From the NCBI GenBank assembly GCA_021158595.1, contig JAGGUF010000068.1, positions 1-10,869 of the forward strand: a DNA stretch of 10,869 nt. Reading direction: 5' to 3'. Positions 6,801 to 10,869 of this stretch are shown in pieces. The notes under the pieces are model-generated. The model was not told the origin of the DNA, ran no database searches, and was given only the letters and a program-made list of their open reading frames with translations. This DNA comes from a bacterium. Its GTDB lineage: Bacteria; Patescibacteriota; Minisyncoccia; Minisyncoccales; GCA-002788555. Both the position numbers and the translations under genes were made by a program. Numbering within the stretch: position 1 is the first letter of the stretch; the number at the start of each line of letters is the position of its first letter.

Positions 6801-7456
6801 CCCTTGGTTTCATCCTCTTAGAACTTTCTAAACTTTGCGCATCTTTTATTCCATTTCTAAGTGAAACCATTTATCAGGGGCTTATAAGAGAAAAGGGTAG
6901 GTCTGTTCATTTAGAGGATTTTCCAAAGATAAGAAAGAACTTAATAGATAGAGATTTAGAAGAAAAAATGACAAGAATAAGAGAGATTGTGAGAATGGGA
7001 CTGTTAGAAAGAAAAAAGGCGGGGATAAAGGTAAGACAACCACTTAGTGCTTTTAAGATTCGAAATTCAGATATCGAAATCCAAAATGAATTATTAAACC
7101 TAATTAAAGAAGAGTTAAATGTAAAAAAAGTCATATTAGAAAAAGGGAAGGGTGAATTGAAGGTAGAATTGGATACTAAAATTACTCCGGAACTTAAAAA
7201 GGAAGGAATCTTGAGAGAGGTGATAAGAACCATTCAGGAGATGAGGAAAGATGGGAAATTAACAAAAGAGGATGAGATTAAGATCTTCTTTGATTTTCCC
7301 AAGGATTTAGCAGAGATAGTTAGGGAAAATGAAAAATTTATAAGAGAAGAGACATTTGCTATTGAGATTTCTGAAAGAAAAGAGACTTTATATCTGGTGG
7401 AGCGAGAATTTAAATTAGATAATCAAAAATGCTTTTTGGCAATAAAGAAGATATAA
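3893..7456 (+). CDS. ileS: Isoleucyl-tRNA synthetase with an inserted histidine-phosphatase domain
   Basis: This 1187-residue class I synthetase charges tRNA-Ile. The N-terminal Rossmann part carries GPPTANGRPGIHH (40-52; HIGH box reads GIHH, a variant I recall from other eukaryote-like IleRSs). CP1 editing motifs WTTTPWTLPAN (226-236) and GTGIVHIAPAFGEDDF (326-341) are present. WNFSRERYWGTPLPVW (461-476), CWFDSGAMP (738-746), KMSKS (816-820), an anticodon-binding helical domain (about 895-1020) and a C-terminal DUF5915-like region follow. The length exceeds the usual roughly 950-1050 because residues about 501-705 are an inserted histidine-phosphatase domain lying between CEKC (478-481) and CPKC (722-725). 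Downstream motifs resume in frame with no stop or shift. The gene follows two tRNAs and a hairpin, and precedes a phosphoesterase gene by 15 bases. The IleRS assignment is secure; what the insert does is unknown. Confidence 0.95.
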   Translation: MYFDFLKEEEKILKFWEDHQVFKKSLDKNKKRRVFVFYEGPPTANGRPGIHHILVRSFKDAICRFKTMEGFYVERKAGWDTHGLPVEIEVEKEIGVRSKKDIEKYGIDRFNQKCKRSVWKYKEEWENLTRRIGFWLDIKNPYITYTPEYIETLFLIIKKFYQKGLLYEDKKIVPWCPRCQTSLSSHEVAQGYKRIKEPAIYVKFEILDLKKFKIQNSNSKIYFLVWTTTPWTLPANIALAINPEIDYVLVELKSPKLPQENERYILARARLKQVFPEGGYEILKEFKGRELKGLKYKPLYSLDPKRYQTDAFYRVLPGDFVSVDEGTGIVHIAPAFGEDDFNLIKKEKIISTNEIPVTVEKEGTMEKGIIGEGKFVKEADPLIIEDLRKRTLLFKEELYEHDYPFCWRCKTPLLYYLYPCWFVRVSRVRKKLIENNEKINWIPSYLKHGRFGNFLKQVQDWNFSRERYWGTPLPVWRCEKCGKIEVIGSRRDLRKQKFSNNRYFLLRHGLAENNVKGIVSDEPDKYPLTALGKIQAKRAAKKLKKEGIDIILSSDISRCKETAEIIGKELNIKPQFFKELREIKLGVFNGHSVFEYRRFFYEKGERFYNFYKRGIRERKFYKKPEGGETWQELKMRMYNFLKKIDKKYQNKKILIISHEDPLVCLQIANEGILNQEYEKTRLIKKNISQGEYLEMKLNVFPYNDSGELDFHRPYIDEVEFFCPKCQGKMKRVNQVVDCWFDSGAMPIAQNPKDWILENDKLQIPKSKFPADFICEAVDQTRGWFYTLLAVSTLLGFGPPYKNVISLGLVLDEKGEKMSKSRGNVVNPWEMINRYGADALRWYFYTINQPGESKLFKEKDIKRGFNKFILTFYNSFLFYKTYAYKAKPKDYKPKVTSVLDKWILSRLEGLILEVKDCLDRFDIVSSTRAIERFTLEDLSNWYIRRSRSRFQMKSKQRIKEKLKDLKRASETLGFILLELSKLCASFIPFLSETIYQGLIREKGRSVHLEDFPKIRKNLIDRDLEEKMTRIREIVRMGLLERKKAGIKVRQPLSAFKIRNSDIEIQNELLNLIKEELNVKKVILEKGKGELKVELDTKITPELKKEGILREVIRTIQEMRKDGKLTKEDEIKIFFDFPKDLAEIVRENEKFIREETFAIEISERKETLYLVEREFKLDNQKCFLAIKKI
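5393..6007 (+). other. Histidine-phosphatase (phosphoglycerate-mutase-like) domain embedded in ileS
   Basis: Residues about 501-705 of the IleRS form a complete histidine-phosphatase domain. YFLLRHGLAENN (503-514) contains the RHG motif with the phospho-accepting His508. LTALGKIQAKRAA (528-540) matches the family's LTxxGxxQA box. SSDISRCKETAEII (553-566) supplies the second phosphate-binding Arg558. ELREIKLGVFNG (579-590) carries the acidic LREI/G motif, PEGGETWQE (624-632) the GGES-like loop, and KILIISHED (652-660) the second catalytic His658. All residues needed for phosphatase chemistry appear present, so the domain is likely active rather than a relic. It resembles the cobC/GpmB-type small phosphatases, but the substrate cannot be told from sequence. 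The domain edges are approximate. Confidence 0.9.
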
Positions 7457-7471
7457 AAGAATAGTCCTGTT

Positions 7472-7966
7472 ATGAGAATAACTATTATTTCAGACACCCA
7501 CGATAATATTGTCAACTTTAAAAAGGCAATAGGGTGGATAAAAAGAGAGAATATCAAAACTATCATTCATTGTGGCGATATTAGCCTGCCAGGAACCCTA
7601 AAAGAGGCGCTTCAGGATTTTAAGGGAAAGATTCACTTGGTCTTCGGCAATATGGATGATAAGAGACTCTTTGAAAAAGAAGAGATTAAAAATGCAATTT
7701 TCTATGGACAGGTAGGGGAGATAGAAGAAGATAATAAGAAAATTGCATTTTGCCACTTTCCTGATAAGGCTAAAGAATTAGCCCTAACTGGAAAATATGA
7801 CCTGGTCTTTTATGGTCATACTCATAAACCCTGGGAACAAAGGATAAACCACTGCAGATTAGTAAATCCCGGGAATCTGGCTGGAATTCTTTATAAAGCA
7901 ACTTTTGCCGTATATGAGACCCAAAATGATATTCTTGAATTGAAAATCTTAGATGAGATAAGATGA
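7472..7966 (+). CDS. YfcE/MJ0936-type metallophosphoesterase
   Basis: The 164-residue protein shows the calcineurin-like fold motifs in order: SDTHDN (7-12; Asp8, His10), HCGDIS (33-38; Asp36), FGNMD (58-62; Asn60), CHF (94-96; His95), YGHTHKPW (114-121; His116, His118) and NPGN (132-135). These ligate a two-metal centre. Family members hydrolyse phosphodiesters in vitro, and their physiological substrate is usually unknown. Length is typical and no signal peptide is seen, so a cytoplasmic location is expected. ATG 7472 lies 15 bases after ileS and is probably cotranscribed with it. It converges on parB, leaving only 18 bases between the two stop codons, with no obvious terminator in the gap. 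Confidence 0.87.
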   Translation: MRITIISDTHDNIVNFKKAIGWIKRENIKTIIHCGDISLPGTLKEALQDFKGKIHLVFGNMDDKRLFEKEEIKNAIFYGQVGEIEEDNKKIAFCHFPDKAKELALTGKYDLVFYGHTHKPWEQRINHCRLVNPGNLAGILYKATFAVYETQNDILELKILDEIR

Positions 7967-7984
7967 AAATTTGCTTAATAGAGA

Positions 7985-8827
7985 TTATTTCTTTATAAGA
8001 GACAAAAACCTCTCTAATTCTTTTTTAGAAGAGAAGGTAAGGGTGAGTTTTATTTTATTTTGAGATTCTCTAACTTTTATATCTCTTATTCCAAGAACCT
8101 TGGCAATTTTTTCTTGAAGTTTGGAGGGGGAAAAGGACTTGGTTAATTGAGAAGAAATGGGAGAGACAACCCTTCTTTCCACTTCTCTTACCGGCAATTT
8201 CTTTTTGACAATTTCCCTAAAAATCCTTACTTGTTGATCCTTTTTAAAGGATAGAATGGCTCTGGCATGACCCTCTGAAATCTCTCCTTTTTCAATGCCT
8301 TTCTTGATTTCTTCTGGTAATTCCAGAAGACGTAAGGTATTTGAAATTGCTTCTCTACTCTTTCCTACTATTTTTCCAATTTCTTTCTGGGTAAGATTGA
8401 ATTCTTTAATTAGTCTTTTAAAAGCCCTTGCGCGCTCTAAGGGATTTAGGTCTTCTCTTTGGATGTTCTCAACCAATGAGATTGGAAGTTCACTCTCTTT
8501 TTTTACATCTTCAATTATTACGGGCACCTGTTTCATTCCTATCATCTTTGCCGCTCTTAGCCTTCGCTCGCCGGCGATTAACTGGTACTCAACCCTTTCT
8601 CCTGTGGGAACCTCTTTTTCAATTTTTTTCACCAAAAGGGGTTGAAGTATTCCGTATTTCTCAATTGAGTTTGCTAATTCCTTAAGATCCTTTTTATTAA
8701 ATTCTTTTCTTGGCTGAAAGGGGTTGGGCTTTATCTTATCTATCTCAATCCAAAAAACACTCTTTTTTCGAGATAACTGGGTTCCCTTTTTCTTTTTAGG
8801 AATTAGTGCTTCTAAACCTCTTGGCAT
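7985..8827 (-). CDS. parB: Chromosome-partitioning protein ParB
   Basis: ParB loads at parS sites near the origin, spreads as a CTP-dependent clamp and acts with ParA to segregate chromosomes. The 280-residue protein starts MPRGLEALIP, the usual ParA-interacting N-terminal patch. The CTPase/ParB N domain follows with NPFQPRKEF (35-43), GERRLRAAK (86-94) and ENIQREDLNPLERA (120-133). The helix-turn-helix is LTQKEIGKIVGKSREAISN (145-163), and a C-terminal dimerisation region closes the protein. All CTP-binding boxes look intact and the length is normal. Its ATG is just one base past the parA stop, so the two form an operon read leftward. I found no parS consensus (TGTTTCACGTGAAACA) in the window. 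Confidence 0.95.
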   Translation of the reverse strand: MPRGLEALIPKKKKGTQLSRKKSVFWIEIDKIKPNPFQPRKEFNKKDLKELANSIEKYGILQPLLVKKIEKEVPTGERVEYQLIAGERRLRAAKMIGMKQVPVIIEDVKKESELPISLVENIQREDLNPLERARAFKRLIKEFNLTQKEIGKIVGKSREAISNTLRLLELPEEIKKGIEKGEISEGHARAILSFKKDQQVRIFREIVKKKLPVREVERRVVSPISSQLTKSFSPSKLQEKIAKVLGIRDIKVRESQNKIKLTLTFSSKKELERFLSLIKK

Positions 8828-8828
8828 A

Positions 8829-9593
8829 TTATTTTTTTAAGGTAATTACTTCTTCTGCCAACCTTTCATATGCCTTGGCAGCCTTTGATTCTGGAGCATA
8901 TTGGAAAATAGTTTTACCAAATTTTGGAGCCTCTGCCAACCTTACACTTCTGGGAATGATAGTCTCAAAAACCTTTCCTGGAAAGTTTTCTCTTACTTTC
9001 TTGACCACTTCATGAGAAAGATTGTTTCGGATATCATACATTGTTAAAAGCGCAAAAACGTCAGAGAAGTCTTTATTCAGATTTTGCTTCAAAAGTTCAA
9101 AGATTTCAAAAAGTTGTTCTAAACTTCTTAAGGCGAAGTATTCGCACTGGATGGGGATAATTACTTCTTTTGAAGCAAATAAGGCATTTAATGTTAAGAT
9201 TCCAAGAGAAGGAGGTGGATCCAATAAAATAAAATCATAGTTATTGACTACCGGAGAGAGAATTTTTCTTAATACCTTTTCCCTTTCTTCTTGTTCTAAA
9301 AGTTCAATGTTGCTTCCAGCAAGGTCAGCACTTGCTGGAGCAAGATCAAGGTTAAAGAGGGAGGTATTTTTTATAATTCCCCTTAGAGGAATTTCTCCCG
9401 AAAGGCTATGATAGAGGTTTAGGGTGGCTTTCTTTGGAGAAAAACCCAAAGAAATAGTAGCGTTTCCCTGAGGATCAAGATCGCAAATTAAAACCTTCCT
9501 GCCAAATTTTGTTAGATAGGCACCGAGGGAGACAGCAGTGGTCGTTTTTCCCGAACCTCCCTTCTCATTGATGATAGAGATAATCCGAGCCAT
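8829..9593 (-). CDS. parA: Chromosome-partitioning ATPase ParA (Soj)
   Basis: The 254-residue product is a Walker-type ParA. It has the deviant Walker A box KGGSGKTT (11-18) with signature Lys11, the switch I region DLDPQGNAT (38-46) and the Walker B-like FILLDPPPSLG. Later it carries the conserved TMYDIRNNLSHEV region and the RSVRLAEAPKFGKTI segment typical of chromosomal Soj proteins. ATP-bound ParA dimers coat the nucleoid and are released by ParB. I choose ATG 9593 (MARIISIINEKGGSGKTT) over an in-frame TTG at 9614, since family members begin this way and the extra seven residues are unlike them. No Shine-Dalgarno precedes the ATG, but a promoter sits almost at the start codon. It is followed by parB and divergent from tRNA-Leu(CAA). 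Confidence 0.95.
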   Translation of the reverse strand: MARIISIINEKGGSGKTTTAVSLGAYLTKFGRKVLICDLDPQGNATISLGFSPKKATLNLYHSLSGEIPLRGIIKNTSLFNLDLAPASADLAGSNIELLEQEEREKVLRKILSPVVNNYDFILLDPPPSLGILTLNALFASKEVIIPIQCEYFALRSLEQLFEIFELLKQNLNKDFSDVFALLTMYDIRNNLSHEVVKKVRENFPGKVFETIIPRSVRLAEAPKFGKTIFQYAPESKAAKAYERLAEEVITLKK

Positions 9594-9604
9594 ATTTAAT
9601 AATA

Positions 9605-9633
9605 AAGATATCAAACAAAGGAAGACTTTTCAA
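9605..9633 (-). promoter_or_regulatory. parAB promoter, leaderless arrangement
   Basis: On the minus strand TTGAAA (9633-9628) and TATCTT (9610-9605) are 17 bases apart. The -10 ends 11 bases before the parA ATG, so transcription would start only a few bases before or at the start codon. That agrees with the lack of a Shine-Dalgarno. An 8-bp inverted repeat (ATATCAAA 9608-9615 with TTTGATAT 9667-9674) overlaps the -10 and could be an operator; this part is speculative. Confidence 0.45.
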
Positions 9634-9711
9634 GTTAATCTTTTAAACTGGAAATTTAAAGGATTTTTTGATATAGATTAAAATAAGAAAGGATAAAAGA
9701 GAATAGATCTT

Positions 9712-9795
9712 GCCGGAGTGCTGAAATTGGTAAACAGGATGGACTCAAAATCCATTGCCCGTAAGGGCTTGAGGGTTCGAATCCCTCCTCCGGCA
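9712..9795 (+). tRNA. tRNA-Leu (CAA)
   Basis: Acceptor GCCGGAG (9712-9718) pairs with CTCCGGC (9788-9794), with discriminator A at 9795. The anticodon stem ATGGA/TCCAT has loop CTCAAAA, anticodon CAA (9746-9748), reading UUG. The variable arm GCCC-GTAA-GGGC fits the class II leucine type, and the T-stem GAGGG/CCCTC has the conventional loop TTCGAAT. G18 and G19 (9729-9730) are present, so the D/T-loop contact is standard here. No CCA is encoded. The gene is divergent from parA. Confidence 0.96.
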
Positions 9796-9809
9796 CTTAT
9801 TAACAAACC

Positions 9810-9843
9810 AATATTCTCTCCCTCCAAAGGGAGGGGGAATATT
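9810..9843 (+). terminator. Inverted repeat downstream of tRNA-Leu(CAA)
   Basis: AATATTC (9810-9816) pairs with GAATATT (9837-9843), and inside it CTCCCT pairs with AGGGAG, giving an imperfect but GC-rich hairpin about 15 bases after the tRNA. There is no T-run after it, so it is a weak intrinsic terminator at best; it could also serve in tRNA 3' processing. Confidence 0.4.
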
Positions 9844-9899
9844 AGAGCGTTACCAAGGTGGTTGGCAATTACAAATAATTCATTAGTTTATTAGCGAGT

Positions 9900-9922
9900 T
9901 AGAGAAATTTTCCCTCAACTAA
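9900..9922 (+). repeat. 23-bp exact copy of an internal piece of the downstream ATPase gene
   Basis: These bases are identical to 10451-10473, which encode the REIFPQL segment near the N-terminus of the ATPase. The same reading frame continues here for about 15 more codons to a TAG near 9965, and is closed upstream by a TAG, so it cannot be a working gene. Most simply this is debris from a related gene. Confidence 0.6.
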
Positions 9923-9930
9923 ATCTAAAA

Positions 9931-9957
9931 TTGACAGATGAGTTTGGCTTATATAAT
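9931..9957 (+). promoter_or_regulatory. Promoter-like module 1
   Basis: TTGACA (9931-9936) and TATAAT (9952-9957) are both perfect but only 15 bases apart. Transcription would run into an imperfect hairpin (about 9960-10003) and the truncated frame at 10008. Confidence 0.45.
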
Positions 9958-10007
9958 GTTTCTTAGAGGAAACGAAAAATAACTGATTTGGTTTCCTAAA
10001 GAATACT

Positions 10008-10109
10008 ATGAAAGAGATAAAACAATATCTAATTGATTTTCAAAAAAGAAGATTTGAAACATTTGAGAGAGAATTGAAGGTAAAATTTACTAAAGAATTA
10101 GCGAGTTAA
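10008..10109 (+). pseudogene. Truncated N-terminus, possibly of an AAA ATPase
   Basis: A 33-codon frame reads MKEIKQYLIDFQKRR, then FETFERELKVKFTKELAS and a TAA stop. The pattern of a charged helix followed by FERELKV resembles, from memory, the N-termini of ATP-binding proteins of the AAA_14/DUF4143 kind, where the P-loop would come next; here the frame ends before any P-loop. Its last 12 bases, ATTAGCGAGTTA, are a direct repeat of 9890-9901, which suggests the 3' part was lost by recombination. It could instead be a small real peptide gene, and no Shine-Dalgarno is visible. The assignment is weak. Confidence 0.35.
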
Positions 10110-10133
10110 CGGATTATTATTTACAATTAGGGG

Positions 10134-10161
10134 TTGACAGATTAAAGGAGAAACTAAAATA
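10134..10161 (+). promoter_or_regulatory. Promoter-like module 2
   Basis: TTGACA (10134-10139) sits in TTAGGGGTTGACA, and TAAAAT (10155-10160) lies 15 bases on; a TATACT at 10160-10165 is an alternative -10. A perfect palindrome (10162-10178) falls at the expected start of transcription, a position suited to an operator. No gene follows directly. Confidence 0.35.
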
Positions 10162-10178
10162 TACTATTAGTAATAGTA
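10162..10178. repeat. Perfect 17-bp palindrome
   Basis: TACTATTA and TAATAGTA flank a single central G with no mismatch. An overlapping alternative pairing, TTAGTAA with TTACTAA (10168-10174 and 10194-10200), encloses a T-run and A-run. Such overlapping AT-rich symmetry suits a repressor operator or a duplex-unwinding element. Confidence 0.55.
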
Positions 10179-10230
10179 AGTTTTTTAAAAAGTTTACTAA
10201 TATATCCAATACCATTATGGATTTTAGCAA

Positions 10231-10239
10231 TTATCCACA
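10231..10239 (+). promoter_or_regulatory. Perfect DnaA-box 9-mer
   Basis: TTATCCACA matches the strong DnaA-box consensus TTATNCACA exactly. It lies about 0.6 kb from parA in AT-rich, palindrome-rich DNA. A one-mismatch relative, TTATTTACA, is at 10117-10125. One perfect box alone does not make an origin. Confidence 0.4.
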
Positions 10240-10253
10240 GAGTAGCGATTGAC

Positions 10254-10281
10254 AAAATGGTATCATTTATGACACTATTTT
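10254..10281. repeat. Long imperfect hairpin
   Basis: AAAATGGTATCAT (10254-10266) can pair with ATGACACTATTTT (10269-10281) over 13 positions with one G-U pair and one A-C mismatch, around a two-base loop. It directly follows a TTGACA at 10249-10254. Confidence 0.5.
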
Positions 10282-10382
10282 AGTATAAAAGTGGTTCTAT
10301 ATTAAAAAATTATCGACTCAAAAACTATCAAGGGAGAATTTTGCGCATATTTCTCTTTTATTTCTATAAACCACTTTAGGGG

Positions 10383-10410
10383 TTGACACGAAAAATAGTA
10401 ATGCTAAAAT
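10383..10410 (+). promoter_or_regulatory. Promoter of the ATPase gene, leaderless arrangement
   Basis: TTGACA (10383-10388) and TAAAAT (10405-10410) are 16 bases apart, and the -10 is followed by only 8 bases before the ATG at 10419. The transcript would begin at or next to the start codon, matching the absence of a Shine-Dalgarno. The -35 lies in the repeated TTAGGGGTTGACA. Confidence 0.55.
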
Positions 10411-10418
10411 TAGTATAT

Positions 10419-10869
10419 ATGCCAAAAATAGAGAAAAATAATTTAATTCCTAGAGAAATTTTCCCTCAACTAATTTCTCACTTGCAAGAGCCCGAGATAT
10501 CTTTATTAGTTGGTGCCAGGCAAACCGGTAAAACTGTGCTTTTAGGTATGATTAAAGAATATCTTTTGAAAGAGAAGAAGGTTAGCCCCTGTAATGTTTT
10601 ATATTTTAATTTAGATATCATTAAAGATTGGGAGTTTTTTCAAGATCAGACAAAATTTATTAAATTTCTTAAAGAAAGAACAGAAAAAGGTAAGGTTTAT
10701 CTTTTGGTTGATGAAGCCCAAAGAGTGCCAGAGTGCACTAGATTTTTTAAAGGAGTTTATGATTCTGATTTGAATGTCAAAATGATTCTCAGCGGATCTG
10801 CTTCTTTAGAATTAAAAACTCGACTTAAAGAATCTATGACCGGACGAAAACGAATTTTTCGCCTTTTTC
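10419..10869 (+). CDS. AAA_14/DUF4143-type ATP-binding protein, N-terminal part (runs off window)
   Basis: 150 codons are visible from ATG 10419. Seen are LIPREIFPQLISHLQEPEI (9-27), Walker A GARQTGKT (32-39), a strand VLYFNLD (60-66), Walker B VYLLVDEAQRV (93-103) and the sensor-like ILSGSASLELKTRLKESMTG (123-142), whose SGSAS-L...L-ESMTGR pattern is characteristic of this P-loop family. Members usually carry a C-terminal DUF4143 nuclease-like domain, which would lie beyond the edge. They occur in many copies in archaea and CPR bacteria, and their function is poorly known; roles as defence or toxin-antitoxin-like elements have been proposed. Expression appears to come from a promoter abutting the start codon. 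A 23-bp piece of its 5' end recurs at 9900-9922, suggesting that a related copy once lay upstream. Confidence 0.85.
   Translation, partial: MPKIEKNNLIPREIFPQLISHLQEPEISLLVGARQTGKTVLLGMIKEYLLKEKKVSPCNVLYFNLDIIKDWEFFQDQTKFIKFLKERTEKGKVYLLVDEAQRVPECTRFFKGVYDSDLNVKMILSGSASLELKTRLKESMTGRKRIFRLF

Larger units (their letters stand above)
9844..10418. other. Non-coding, palindrome-rich intergenic region with gene debris
   Basis: No intact gene of useful size is visible on either strand over about 575 bases. The region holds a 23-bp copy of the 5' part of the downstream ATPase gene (9900-9922), a truncated 33-codon reading frame (10008-10109), three similar TTGACA promoter modules (9931, 10134, 10383) and a further TTGACA at 10249. 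It also holds a perfect 17-bp palindrome (10162-10178), a long imperfect hairpin (10254-10281), a 9-bp inverted pair (10288-10296 with 10369-10377) and a DnaA-box 9-mer at 10231. The direct repeats ATTAGCGAGTTA (9890-9901 and 10098-10109) and TTAGGGGTTGACA (10127-10139 and 10376-10388) suggest past duplication and deletion. Confidence 0.6.

Noticed and set aside
8295..8645. Plus-strand open frames opposite parB, and others opposite parA, infB and ileS
   Set aside because: They are the complement of strongly conserved coding sequence and show biased, meaningless translations.
9957..9974. parS-like inverted repeat TGTTTC-N6-GAAACG
   Set aside because: parS has the half-sites separated by the fixed centre ACGT. 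Here the gap is six unrelated bases, so ParB binding is not supported.
1..10869. CRISPR arrays, insertion sequences, rRNA and prophage genes
   Set aside because: None seen: no regularly spaced repeats, transposase motifs or rRNA segments on either strand.

Overview
The window looks like a piece of an AT-rich (roughly one-third GC by eye), gene-dense, small bacterial genome, most likely from the Candidate Phyla Radiation (Patescibacteria, Parcubacteria-like). The evidence for this is a very short IF-2 that begins almost directly at its G domain, a eukaryote-like IleRS whose HIGH motif reads GIHH, tiny or overlapping gene junctions, weak or absent Shine-Dalgarno sites and tRNA genes without encoded CCA. 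TGA is used as a normal stop (infB and the phosphoesterase gene), so this is not one of the lineages that recode TGA as glycine. The assignment is inference; no rRNA or marker phylogeny is available here.

Layout. At the left edge the first 43 codons of a CofD/YvcK-like gene run leftward off the window. From 354 a rightward block follows: a DUF4446 membrane protein, infB (IF-2), rbfA and a DHH-family phosphoesterase (NrnA-like). Next come tandem tRNA-Cys(GCA) and tRNA-Leu(TAA), a hairpin, a very long ileS and a small YfcE-like metallophosphoesterase. Converging on these from the right are parB and parA on the minus strand. tRNA-Leu(CAA) diverges from parA. The stretch 9796-10418 is essentially non-coding and full of palindromes, repeated promoter-like modules, a perfect DnaA-box 9-mer and gene debris. 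The window ends inside an AAA_14/DUF4143-type ATPase gene.

How the genes fit together. The left block is a translation and RNA-turnover cluster: initiation (IF-2), 30S maturation (RbfA), nanoRNA or pAp degradation (DHH protein), tRNAs and isoleucylation. The right block concerns chromosome segregation (ParA/ParB) and borders a possible origin-like region.

Most notable observations. (1) The IleRS carries a complete, in-frame histidine-phosphatase domain inserted between the two CxxC pairs of a zinc-knuckle-like element, with all catalytic motifs kept. (2) The two tandem tRNAs share a coordinated change of the conserved D-loop/T-loop contact, A18 with G55 instead of G18 with U55, while the third tRNA is conventional. 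(3) The 9.8-10.4 kb intergenic region shows repeated TTGACA promoter modules, truncated coding debris, several palindromes and a DnaA box next to parAB. (4) Promoters placed so close to the start codon that parA and the ATPase gene may be transcribed as leaderless mRNAs.
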